Source: Bacteroidota bacterium
GTDB lineage: Bacteria > Bacteroidota > Bacteroidia > UBA8524
Direction of reading: 5' to 3'
Assembly: GCA_003531115.1 (NCBI GenBank)
Contig: DQHT01000023.1
Location: 1-14,386 of the forward strand
DNA: 14,386 bases
Position 1 is the stretch's first letter. Each line of letters starts with the position of its first letter. The position numbers and the translations under genes are program-made. This document shows, piece after piece, positions 6,300 through 13,272 of this stretch. The notes under the pieces were generated by a model. The model saw only the letters and a list, made by a program, of their open reading frames with translations. It made no database searches and had not been told where the DNA came from.

Positions 6300-7207
6300 G
6301 GGGCGAAGGTATTTATGATTTTTGATTTATGATTTATGATTTCAAAACTGTAGATCATGCGGTCGTCGCTGCAGGAGATGAAGTGGGTGTTATTGAGCCA
6401 GATGATCTTGTTGACGGAGCTTCGGTGGGCGGTGTGGCGGTCGTGGTCGATTACTTTGAGCAGATCCAGGGTATGGGCGTTCCAGAGTTTGATGGTTTTG
6501 TCCATGCTGCCGGTGGCCAGGTAGCTGCCGTCAGGACTTGCGCTCAGGGCATGGATGGTGTACCAGTGGGCGGCGATGTCGTTTTGTTCTGTTCCCTCCT
6601 TCCAGGTGTGGAGGTGGGCGTCGCGGCCGGCTGTGAATAGTGTGTTATCCATCATTAAAAGTGCAAATACTGAATTCTGGCTTGCCTGAAATGAGGAAAG
6701 GATAGCGAAGGTATCCAATGACAGTTGCCATACTTTGCCTTCTGAACCTCCGAGCCAAAGTGTAGCTTCATCCATAAACAAACAGCGCAGGCTTTTCCCG
6801 GACAATTTGAGTGTGCGGTCGGGCCGGGTTTCGGTTGCTTTCCACCTTTTTAATACGCCGTCTTCTCCGCAACTCAGCAGGTCGTCGCCCTGGTAGAGCA
6901 AATCGAAAACGGATCCTGTATGGGCGATCCATTGGCGTTGCAGGGCCAGGCTTTCGATATTGAATTCATAGATGCTCCCGCTGCGGGTGCCGACTGCGCA
7001 ATTTTGGTTCTTTGGGTTGAAGGCGAGACAAAATAGTTGTTCGGGGATTTTGGCAATGAGTGTCCCATCCGGGGAATTTAGCTCCCATTTTACGAGCATA
7101 CCCTCTCCGCCCACACTTAAAAAGTGACTTTCGTCCATGACAGCAAGGGAGTAGATACTTTGCTGATGCCCCTTAAATTCGCCTATTTTTGAAACCTGTA
7201 TGCCCAA
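6296..7207 (-). CDS. WD40 repeat protein, single seven-bladed propeller
   Basis: Seven consecutive WD40-like repeats fill the protein, with GH-type starts (KGHQQSIYSL, IAHTGSVFDL) and WD-type ends (MLVKWEL, VLKRWKA, HLHTWKE, IKLWNA). There is no signal peptide or membrane helix, so a cytoplasmic scaffold is likely; partner unknown. The start is uncertain. I prefer the TTG at 7207, which gives LGIQVSKIGEFKGH and leaves seven bases to a TATTTTTG box. An ATG at 7258 gives 320 residues but places that box inside the gene and overlaps the transferase gene by 59 bp. The last residues (about IINHKSKIINTFAP) come from an AT-rich simple repeat. The gene is directly coupled to dcd. Confidence 0.85.
   Translation of the reverse strand: MGIQVSKIGEFKGHQQSIYSLAVMDESHFLSVGGEGMLVKWELNSPDGTLIAKIPEQLFCLAFNPKNQNCAVGTRSGSIYEFNIESLALQRQWIAHTGSVFDLLYQGDDLLSCGEDGVLKRWKATETRPDRTLKLSGKSLRCLFMDEATLWLGGSEGKVWQLSLDTFAILSSFQASQNSVFALLMMDNTLFTAGRDAHLHTWKEGTEQNDIAAHWYTIHALSASPDGSYLATGSMDKTIKLWNAHTLDLLKVIDHDRHTAHRSSVNKIIWLNNTHFISCSDDRMIYSFEIINHKSKIINTFAP
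6311..6343. repeat. ATTTATGATTT-type simple repeat at the WD40 3' end
   Basis: The plus strand shows imperfect tandem units of GATTTAT/GATTTTT across the last codons of the WD40 gene, just before dcd. The minus-strand translation is the repetitive IINHKSKIIN tail. The repeat probably extended the WD40 reading frame to its present overlap with dcd. Confidence 0.55.
7159..7191 (+). promoter_or_regulatory. Promoter of the phosphopantetheinyl transferase gene
   Basis: TTTG at 7159-7162 and TATTTTTG at 7184-7191 are separated by 21 bases, a full match to the Bacteroidota -33/-7 arrangement. Eight bases follow before the ATG at 7200. The whole promoter lies inside the 5' coding part of the divergent WD40 gene. 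Confidence 0.65.
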
Positions 7208-7820
7208 AGTCTGGCAAAAATATGTTAAAAGCGGGAGTCTGAGCGGACTATGGCGCATTTCTGAATCCGTTTCGGAGCTGAAGGAGCTGTATACCCTTGG
7301 AGAGCCGGAGGTTTTTGTAAGGGAGGACAGAGCGCGGCAATGGCTGGCATCGCGGATTTTGCTCCAGGACCTTGTGCGGGAATTTGGCTATGCCGGTGCG
7401 TTTTCCCTGACTAAACAACCCGATGGACGTCCGGTATTGTCTGTACCCGGCATCCATGTTTCCATCTCACATGCGGGGGATTATGCTGCGGTGGCTGTAG
7501 GCGATTCGCCCATAGGCATTGACGTGGAGAAGCTGGGACAACGTGTTCAGCGCATCCGGCAAAAGTTTATGAATGTGGGTGAGATCGCCCAGTTGCAGGA
7601 TGAGGCGGATACGGACTGGATGCATGTGGTATGGTCGGCGAAGGAGGCCCTGTTTAAATTTCATCCGGAGGGCAATATCGATTTCAGGGAACACCTCCAT
7701 TTGAAAAAAATGCAGGAAGGAATGTTGGCCGCTGAGATCAGGAAGGATGGTGAGCAAATGAAATTGCAAGTGCCTTACGAACAATTCGATAGCTATATAA
7801 TTGCCTGGGCTTTTGAATAA
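7200..7820 (+). CDS. 4'-phosphopantetheinyl transferase (Sfp/AcpT superfamily)
   Basis: The 206-residue enzyme transfers the phosphopantetheine arm of coenzyme A to a serine of an acyl or peptidyl carrier protein. The magnesium-binding GIDVE motif (G106-E110, Asp108 and Glu110) and WSAKEALFK (W145-K153, with catalytic Glu149 and Lys153) are complete. VSISHAGDYAAVAVG (87-101) matches the usual substrate-binding strand. The N-terminal GLWRISES (about 16-23) is typical of Bacteroidota members, which supports the ATG at 7200 as start. The size fits the Sfp type better than the shorter AcpS type. It overlaps the 5' end of the WD40 gene. No carrier protein or synthase is in the window, so its target is unknown. 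Confidence 0.9.
   Translation: MPKVWQKYVKSGSLSGLWRISESVSELKELYTLGEPEVFVREDRARQWLASRILLQDLVREFGYAGAFSLTKQPDGRPVLSVPGIHVSISHAGDYAAVAVGDSPIGIDVEKLGQRVQRIRQKFMNVGEIAQLQDEADTDWMHVVWSAKEALFKFHPEGNIDFREHLHLKKMQEGMLAAEIRKDGEQMKLQVPYEQFDSYIIAWAFE
7215..7222 (-). promoter_or_regulatory. -7 box of the WD40-dcd operon
   Basis: On the minus strand this reads TATTTTTG, matching TAnnTTTG. It lies seven bases upstream of the in-frame TTG at 7207, the distance seen for the other genes here, and is inside the coding region of the transferase on the opposite strand. No convincing -33 element is seen at the usual spacing. Confidence 0.5.
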
Positions 7821-7845
7821 GGCCGGGTTTTTGACCCTTGGTAGA

Positions 7846-7863
7846 TATGAATTATTATTCATA
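7846..7863. promoter_or_regulatory. Perfect inverted repeat upstream of the desaturase promoter
   Basis: TATGAAT (7846-7852) and ATTCATA (7857-7863) are exact complements around TATT. The repeat ends nine bases before the desaturase -7 box, where a -33 element would lie. This is the right place for an operator controlling membrane-lipid desaturation. No regulator gene is identified; AT-rich short repeats also occur by chance. Confidence 0.4.
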
Positions 7864-7872
7864 GAATTGCTT

Positions 7873-7880
7873 TATCTTTG
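7873..7880 (+). promoter_or_regulatory. -7 box of the desaturase gene
   Basis: TATCTTTG fits TAnnTTTG exactly, 12 bases before the ATG at 7893. No good -33 TTG is found at the usual distance, which is compatible with an activator-dependent promoter. It implies transcription of the desaturase separately from the transferase gene. Confidence 0.6.
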
Positions 7881-7892
7881 CATCTTTAAAAT

Positions 7893-9005
7893 ATGACATT
7901 TACCAAACCCAAGTTTTCGCATGAGCAGAATGCGGAATTTTTCACAACGCTGAAGAAGAGAGTCAACACTTATTTCCAGCAAACCCACACTGCAACCACG
8001 GGCGACAACAAGATGATCTTTAAAACGATCTTCATGTTCTCCCTCTATCTGTTCCCCTACTTCTTTCTCCTTTTCGGAAACGTTGATTCCAATGCAGGTA
8101 TCCTTGCGCTTTGGGTATTGATGGGATTCGGGATGGCCGGAATAGGGCTTAGTATTATGCACGACGCGAATCATGGCGTGTACTCTAAAAATAAAAAACT
8201 GAATACCCTGATGTGTTATACCATGAATCTTATTGGTAGCAACGCCTTTGTATGGAAGCTTCAACATAATGTGCTTCATCATAGCTTTACAAACATAGAA
8301 GGGGCTGATGAAGACATCAATATGCCTTTTGTCCTGCGCTTTTCTCCGCATCAAAAACGCCGGTGGTTCCATCGCTTCCAGCATATTTATGCCTGGTTCC
8401 TTTATGGATTGATGACCTTGCTTCGGGTATTTGTTTCTGACTTCAGACGCCTGAAATCGTACAAAGACATGAACCTGATCCCAAATCCTAAGGTGTTCAG
8501 AAAAGAATTATGGATCTCCATTTCCTGGAAAATCTTCTACCTCGCCTACATTCTTGCCCTTCCGATGTTATTGAATCCGGGCCATATTGGAATTTATATT
8601 GTCAGCTTCCTGGTGATGCACTTTATCTGTGGATTTATCCTGGCTGTGATCTTTCAAACCGCTCATGTTATGCCGAGCTGTGAATATCCGCTGATGAATG
8701 CTGAGGGTAAAATTGAAAACAACTGGGCGGTGCATGAACTGATCACCACCACCAACTTTTCTCCAAAAAGCCGCTGGTTTAGCTGGGTTATCGGGGGATT
8801 AAACTACCAGGTAGAACATCACCTGTTTTCGAATGTATCGCATGTTCATTACCGGGCGCTGTCGAAGATCGTTCGTCAGACTACGGAAGAATTTGGCTTG
8901 CCTTATAATACGGAGAAGAGCTTCTTTTCGGCTATTGCTAATCATGCCAGGATGCTTCGTGCTTTAGGTACGGGGAGTTTGGATGTGGCGATGGCTAAGG
9001 CATAG
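7893..9005 (+). CDS. Membrane fatty acid (acyl-CoA) desaturase, front-end type
   Basis: The 370-residue di-iron membrane desaturase has all three histidine boxes: HDANH (90-94), HNVLHH (125-130) and QVEHH (306-310). The Gln in the third box is typical of front-end (delta-6/linoleoyl-CoA type) desaturases and of many Bacteroidota acyl-CoA desaturases. Hydrophobic blocks at about 43-62, 69-89, 165-180, 210-228 and 230-256 give the usual two helical hairpins plus extra segments. No cytochrome b5 domain is fused, so electrons must come from a separate donor. After the third box the common LFP reads LFS (Ser313). The role is probably membrane fluidity control; the position of the double bond cannot be read from the sequence. 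It ends directly at a G-rich repeat and a strong terminator. Confidence 0.92.
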   Translation: MTFTKPKFSHEQNAEFFTTLKKRVNTYFQQTHTATTGDNKMIFKTIFMFSLYLFPYFFLLFGNVDSNAGILALWVLMGFGMAGIGLSIMHDANHGVYSKNKKLNTLMCYTMNLIGSNAFVWKLQHNVLHHSFTNIEGADEDINMPFVLRFSPHQKRRWFHRFQHIYAWFLYGLMTLLRVFVSDFRRLKSYKDMNLIPNPKVFRKELWISISWKIFYLAYILALPMLLNPGHIGIYIVSFLVMHFICGFILAVIFQTAHVMPSCEYPLMNAEGKIENNWAVHELITTTNFSPKSRWFSWVIGGLNYQVEHHLFSNVSHVHYRALSKIVRQTTEEFGLPYNTEKSFFSAIANHARMLRALGTGSLDVAMAKA

Positions 9006-9084
9006 AGCGAGGGAGCGGTGACCTTCGGTCAGAGCGGGGGAGCGGTGACCTTCGGTCAGAGCGAGGGAGCGGGGGAGCGAGGGG
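9005..9084. repeat. G-rich intergenic repeat with two identical TTC-loop hairpins (copy B)
   Basis: Two tandem copies of a 26-bp sequence start at 9011 and 9038 (27-bp period). Each contains the hairpin TGACC-TTC-GGTCA (9019-9031 and 9046-9058) flanked by GAGCG modules. The block ends in GGGGGAGCGAGGGG exactly as at 4188-4201. It begins within the desaturase TAG stop codon. The hairpin sequence differs from copy A but the pairing is preserved. Confidence 0.75.
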
Positions 9085-9098
9085 ACGTAGAAAACATT

Positions 9099-9133
9099 AA
9101 AAGGCGCTTCGGGAGACCGGGGCGTTTTTTTTT
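9099..9133 (+). terminator. Rho-independent terminator after the desaturase gene
   Basis: CGCTTCGG pairs with CCGGGGCG around a GAGA (GNRA-type) tetraloop, with two G-T pairs. The stem extends through GG-TT wobbles and AAAA-TTTT, and the plus strand ends in nine T residues (9125-9133). The AAAA on the left makes it potentially active for minus-strand transcripts coming from the DUF4175 gene too, though that T-run is only four long. Confidence 0.85.
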
Positions 9134-9145
9134 GTGGGGGATGGA

Positions 9146-9182
9146 CCCGGTAGGTTCACCCAATTCGGGTGAACCTACCGGG
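9146..9182. repeat. Long perfect palindrome 1
   Basis: CCCGGTAGGTTCACCC (9146-9161) and its exact complement (9167-9182) form 16-bp arms around the five-base loop AATTC. No T-run follows on either strand, so it is not a classical terminator. Its core is the reverse complement of the core of the palindrome at 9207-9241. Confidence 0.9.
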
Positions 9183-9199
9183 TGGGCTACCGGGTGGGC
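9176..9199. repeat. 12-bp tandem repeat between the two palindromes
   Basis: TACCGGGTGGGC occurs twice without gap (9176-9187 and 9188-9199). The first copy overlaps the right arm of palindrome 1, so the second looks like a duplication of the arm's edge. Confidence 0.8.
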
Positions 9200-9206
9200 A
9201 GCTTTC

Positions 9207-9241
9207 GCTGTAGATTCACCCGAATTGGGTGAATCTACAGC
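9207..9241. repeat. Long perfect palindrome 2
   Basis: GCTGTAGATTCACCC (9207-9221) pairs completely with 9227-9241 around the loop GAATT, giving 15-bp arms. It is related to palindrome 1: the inner arms are the same, the loop is the complement, and the outer arms differ by changes that appear on both sides so that pairing is kept. Confidence 0.9.
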
Positions 9242-9385
9242 TCACATATAAAATCCCATAAATCTGTGTAATTTCAGGAATCCCGGTTCAGACAAGGGGG
9301 GGGATCGGCGATAGGGTTGGCGTGAGATTGTTTTCTCTACTCGGGATTGTGCTCGAAGACTGAAGATCCTACGTATGCGGAGCAA
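9242..9385. other. Rest of the gene-free stretch before DUF4175
   Basis: The gene-free interval runs from the desaturase stop to 9385 (about 380 bases). After the repeats and palindromes annotated separately, this part holds an AT-rich segment (ATAAATCTGTGTAATTTC at about 9258-9275) and a run of eight G at 9296-9303. I see no gene, tRNA or clear terminator in it. Confidence 0.5.
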
Positions 9386-12300
9386 CTACGGCGTCGTAAT
9401 ATTCCGGAAATACTCGCGGATCTTGTCTTTGTAGTAAGGGCGTAATTCGGGGGGAATCGTTTTTAACAATTCGTTTTCGCGCTCTTTTTGTTTGAGGTAT
9501 TCCTGGAGTTCGGGGGGGAGAGGGGCGTGGTTTTGTTTGCCTTCTTTGGATTCGCGTTTGTTGTCTTGTTCGCGTTCTTTCAGGGCTTTTTCGTGCTCGA
9601 GCATGCGGGTTTCGATTTCCTGCTGGCGGCGGATGGATTCGAGGGTGAGTTGTTTGTTTACCAGGTCTTTTTCCAGTTTTTCCATTTGATCAATGGTCTT
9701 TTGCAGCTCGCCGGCTTCTTTGCCATTGCCTTCTTCCTGCATCTGTTTTTTCAGGTCCTGGAGCATGCGGCGGATCATTTCCTGCTTAGCGGCCATCTGT
9801 GCCCATTCTTTGCTGCCGGGTTCCTGACCGCCCTCCTGCTGGCCTTTTTTCATTTTTTTCAACTCCTCGCCCAGCTTCTTCTGCATCTCTTTCATCTTTT
9901 CCATATCCCCAGGTTTGGGCTTGGACTTTTTCTTTGATTCGCCTCCGCTTCCCGAACTGCTCATCATGTCTTCCTGCATGTTTTTCAGGATCTCGCTCAG
10001 CATCACGGCCAGGTTGTTCATGCTCGTCATGGTGTACTGTTGGGTAACCATGGCTTTTTTTACCTTCTCCGACTCCCGGGCTGCCAGAAATGTGATGGAT
10101 TTGGACAGATTATCATTGATCTTTCCCATCTCGGCATTGATATAGGAACGTAGCACGATGGCGCGTTTGCTCAGGGCCAGAAGGCTGTCTTCCACGATAC
10201 GGGCATCATCGCGTATTTTCTTCTGCCTTTGAACCAGCTCCACGTATTTCGGACTGTAGCCACTGGTGCTCGCCAATTCATCCATCAAAGCTTCCTGGTC
10301 GAATGACAGTTGGATCAGGTTTTCAAGAATGCCGCGAAGGGTTTCATAATCCTCCATACTCTGCTCCATCTCCATGGCCTTCATCTCCTTCTTCTTCTCT
10401 TCTGCCATCTTCTTCATTTTTTTGGCAGCGGACTTCTGTTTTTTTGCGGCTTCTTTTTTATCCTTTTTCTCCAGTTCTTCCGAACCTTCTTCCATGTCCT
10501 GATCGATGCTGTCCAGATCTTCTTCGGGCAGCTCAAAATCCATGGGGTCTTCCAGCTCCTTGTTAAGGCTGTCGGTTTGTTCGAGGTCTTTCTGGAGCTC
10601 GTCGAACTTCTTATTCAGGGAATCCTGTTTCTCTTTTAATTTCTCCGGCGCTTCGTTTCCTTTTTCGGTCTCTTCAGCGAGTTTTTCCTGTTCTTCCGCA
10701 AGCTTCTCCAGCTCCCCCATTTCCTGATCGAGCCGCTTTTCTACCTCAAAACGTTTGTACATCTCGAGCATGCGGTCGAGCTGTTTGTCGAGTTCCTTTT
10801 CGCTGAGTTCGAATTTTTCGAGCTCCTCTTTGAGCAGGTCTTTGTTCTCTTCCTGCAGGAGGCGCTGCATTTCTTCCATCATCTGTTTCAACTCATCGGA
10901 AAAAAGTTCATCGAAGAGTTTTTCGAGCTCCTGCTGTTTTTGCATGAGCTGCTCCTGGATGGGGTTAAACTCATTCTCCTTTTTGTTGTTGCGCTCGTTT
11001 TGCTTTTTGATCTCGTCGATCTGCTGTTTCAGCTCATTTTGTTTCTGCAGCAGTTTTTCGAGCTCCTTCTGGTCTTCCCAGTTGAGGGTCTTTTTCTCCA
11101 GCAGTTTCTTTTGAAGGCGTTGGATGTCTTTGCCGAGTTTTTTGGTTTCTTTCAGGGCGTCTTCCAGGTCTTTTTTTATGGTTTCGGTTTGTTCTTCAAC
11201 TTCTTTTTTGATCTCGGCCTCGGTGGCTACTTCGTATATTTTTGCCTGGGATATGGCCCGTTTCGGACCGTTGATCCCGTCATTATCATACACTTCAAAA
11301 AAGTACTCGATCTTATCACCCGGTTTGAGTCCGAGTTCTTTGAGGTCCCAAACGTGATAAAACTGCTGGGCATTTCGTTTGGCATCGACCGGAAGATCCA
11401 CGTTGCCGCCCTTCCCTGTTTTCGCAGGGTCATCGGAACTTACGAAGCGATAAACAAAACGCAGGGCGGAAAATCCATAATCATCATTTACCTCACCCAC
11501 AAAATAATTAACCCGGTTCATGGAGCTGTCTTCTTTTTCCTCCACCTGTACGGTAGGGAATGCGTCGGCTATAACATTGATCCGGTAGGGAATGGAATCG
11601 CGCTTCTCGTCTTCTGCACGTTCCAGGGCAAGGAAATAAGGGCCACTTTTGGTGAGATTCTTTTTATGGATAAATCGTCCGCTGCCCTTTTCCTCCATCT
11701 CAACCGGATCTTCTTCAAAAAGCAGCCATACTTTGCCGGTATTGCGGGTATGGAGGTCCCAGCTCACCTTTGTTCCCTGAGGGATGCTGAGGTCGCCGGT
11801 ATTTTCGATGGTTTCGGAGGGCTTGTGGGTATAGGCGGGATAGTCAAGGCGTATGCTCAATTTGGATAGCAGGGCTTTGGCCATTACATCGAATGCATAT
11901 TCATCCGAATTGAAGGCATCGGCCATAAAAAAGAAGGAAAAATCCTGCTGCACATTCCGGAGGGGGAAAACAAAATGGCCGTCTTTGTCGCGCAACATTT
12001 TATAGCGTTTTCCATCCATACTCAAAAAAACCTCCATGGGGATCTCCTCCCCTTTCAGTGCGAGTTTTATTTCGATATCCTGGTTTTGGGTGGCTTTTAA
12101 GTCATCATTCAGCAACACAAATTCGAAGGGGGCTTCCGTTGCAAATTGTTTGTCGTAATTCACCAGGCGCAGGGAGCCTTCGCGCATGATGCGGGCATTG
12201 ATAAAAAATAAGCCGATCGCCGCCAGTACGGGGATCATAACGTATTTCAGGTATTTTTTGTTGGAAGAAAGGTCAACCGCATTGACGAAAGGAACAGGTT

Positions 12301-12724
12301 TTAACTCTTCACTTCTCTGGTTGATGCTCGCTTCGATCAGGTCTTTGTTGCCGGTATCGTGGAGGGCTTTTTCTTTTAATTGAAGGGTATTGAGCAGTTT
12401 GTCTTTCACCTCGCCAAAATGGTTGCCAATGATGAGGCTGGCCTGTTCGTGGCTGATACGTTTACCGATGCGGAAAAGACCGGCCAGGGGAACGGCGATG
12501 TAGCGGGCAAATACCAGCAAGATGAGGAGCAGGGAAAAGAAAAACAATCCTGCACGGATGGGGGTATTAAAATGCCCGTAGTATTCGAGGAGGGTAACGG
12601 CCAGGAAATCGACCAGGGCGATTCCAATAAAATAGAATATACCCTTGATAATCTGATTCTTGTAATACTTCCGGATGAAAGCATCAAGTTTCGCTAAGAG
12701 TATATCGTAATTGGATTCCGTCAT
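9386..12724 (-). CDS. DUF4175 family membrane-anchored coiled-coil protein
   Basis: The 1112-residue protein has three N-terminal membrane helices (about 25-45, 57-78 and 158-176). A mainly beta region follows (about 200-490) with LDYPAYTHKPSETIENTGD (about 293-311) and the NYFVGEVNDDYGFSALRF segment (about 406-423). From about 500 to 800, and again from about 940 to 1105, it is extremely rich in Lys, Glu and Gln with heptad-like coiled coil. This layout matches the large DUF4175 proteins of Bacteroidota; their function is not established, and an envelope-associated scaffold is only a guess. It follows the thioredoxin-like gene by 35 bases on the same strand. Strong Lys/Glu bias makes long antisense open frames on the other strand, which I consider meaningless. 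Confidence 0.85.
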   Translation of the reverse strand: MTESNYDILLAKLDAFIRKYYKNQIIKGIFYFIGIALVDFLAVTLLEYYGHFNTPIRAGLFFFSLLLILLVFARYIAVPLAGLFRIGKRISHEQASLIIGNHFGEVKDKLLNTLQLKEKALHDTGNKDLIEASINQRSEELKPVPFVNAVDLSSNKKYLKYVMIPVLAAIGLFFINARIMREGSLRLVNYDKQFATEAPFEFVLLNDDLKATQNQDIEIKLALKGEEIPMEVFLSMDGKRYKMLRDKDGHFVFPLRNVQQDFSFFFMADAFNSDEYAFDVMAKALLSKLSIRLDYPAYTHKPSETIENTGDLSIPQGTKVSWDLHTRNTGKVWLLFEEDPVEMEEKGSGRFIHKKNLTKSGPYFLALERAEDEKRDSIPYRINVIADAFPTVQVEEKEDSSMNRVNYFVGEVNDDYGFSALRFVYRFVSSDDPAKTGKGGNVDLPVDAKRNAQQFYHVWDLKELGLKPGDKIEYFFEVYDNDGINGPKRAISQAKIYEVATEAEIKKEVEEQTETIKKDLEDALKETKKLGKDIQRLQKKLLEKKTLNWEDQKELEKLLQKQNELKQQIDEIKKQNERNNKKENEFNPIQEQLMQKQQELEKLFDELFSDELKQMMEEMQRLLQEENKDLLKEELEKFELSEKELDKQLDRMLEMYKRFEVEKRLDQEMGELEKLAEEQEKLAEETEKGNEAPEKLKEKQDSLNKKFDELQKDLEQTDSLNKELEDPMDFELPEEDLDSIDQDMEEGSEELEKKDKKEAAKKQKSAAKKMKKMAEEKKKEMKAMEMEQSMEDYETLRGILENLIQLSFDQEALMDELASTSGYSPKYVELVQRQKKIRDDARIVEDSLLALSKRAIVLRSYINAEMGKINDNLSKSITFLAARESEKVKKAMVTQQYTMTSMNNLAVMLSEILKNMQEDMMSSSGSGGESKKKSKPKPGDMEKMKEMQKKLGEELKKMKKGQQEGGQEPGSKEWAQMAAKQEMIRRMLQDLKKQMQEEGNGKEAGELQKTIDQMEKLEKDLVNKQLTLESIRRQQEIETRMLEHEKALKEREQDNKRESKEGKQNHAPLPPELQEYLKQKERENELLKTIPPELRPYYKDKIREYFRNITTP

Positions 12725-12759
12725 GTTCGCGCTAATATAACGTAGAAATCCGACGCTTC

Positions 12760-13230
12760 TTATTTTATGCCTGCCTCGACGAGCATGCGGTCGAGGGTTT
12801 TTCCGAACTTCTCAGGATCTTCATAACCCGGATTGATAAAGAGCTTGTTGTTTTGGGGAAGGATAAAATAGGTAGTCGGGAATCCGGTACGGTACTCTTT
12901 GGATAACATGGCATGCAATTCCCGACCGGTATATGCCGTGGTATCGATATAATAGGTTTTATCGAGCTCGGGATTGAACTTGATCGGTATAAAGTTCTTG
13001 TTGATCTTGCTGATGATCTCGGCGTTGGAATAGGTATCGCGGTCCATCTTTTTGCACCAGCCACACCAGTCGGTATAGGCATCGACAAGGATGATCTTTT
13101 TTTCGGCGATCCCTTTTTTATAGCCTGTATTCCATTCTTCCCACTTCAGCTCACCCTGTAGAGGCGTGTGAAAGCTTTGTGTCAGAAGAACAAAGATCAA
13201 ACTAAGTCCGGTATGCAATATCGTTTTCAT
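12760..13230 (-). CDS. Exported thioredoxin-like protein (CGWC)
   Basis: The 156-residue protein has an N-terminal hydrophobic leader (about 1-20) that looks like a signal peptide without a lipobox, so a periplasmic location is likely. The thioredoxin fold shows LVDAYTDWCGWCKKMDRDTY (about 48-67) with the redox pair Cys56 and Cys59, and the cis-proline region GFPTTYFI (about 113-120). CGWC and the downstream MDRDTY resemble thioredoxin_7/DUF255-like reductases of Bacteroidota rather than the CGPC of cytoplasmic thioredoxin. Substrate unknown. It stands 42 bases after the M16 peptidase gene and 35 before DUF4175, probably in one operon. A role in keeping apocytochrome cysteines reduced for the ccm operon is conceivable, but nothing in the layout links them. 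Confidence 0.88.
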   Translation of the reverse strand: MKTILHTGLSLIFVLLTQSFHTPLQGELKWEEWNTGYKKGIAEKKIILVDAYTDWCGWCKKMDRDTYSNAEIISKINKNFIPIKFNPELDKTYYIDTTAYTGRELHAMLSKEYRTGFPTTYFILPQNNKLFINPGYEDPEKFGKTLDRMLVEAGIK

Positions 13231-13272
13231 GCGTATTCGTCCACAAAGTTCAAAAAGCGTTCCAAGCTGTCT

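Noticed and set aside
7872..8384. Minus-strand open frame of 170 codons opposite the desaturase
   Set aside because: It lies antisense to the first two histidine boxes, which are clearly coding on the plus strand.
9011..9063. Possible CRISPR-like direct repeats
   Set aside because: There are only two units with a 27-bp period, no spacers of unique sequence, and no cas genes.
9146..9241. Palindromes as terminators of DUF4175
   Set aside because: Neither is followed by a T-run on the minus strand, so they are annotated as repeats instead.
9018..9251. Plus-strand open frame of 77 codons across the repeats
   Set aside because: It translates the tandem repeats, the terminator and both palindromes; there is no family resemblance and it passes through a strong terminator.
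9488..11869. Long plus-strand open frames opposite DUF4175 (for example 10940-11869)
   Set aside because: They are Phe/Leu- or Ser-rich antisense readings caused by the Lys/Glu bias of the coiled coil, with no motifs of their own.
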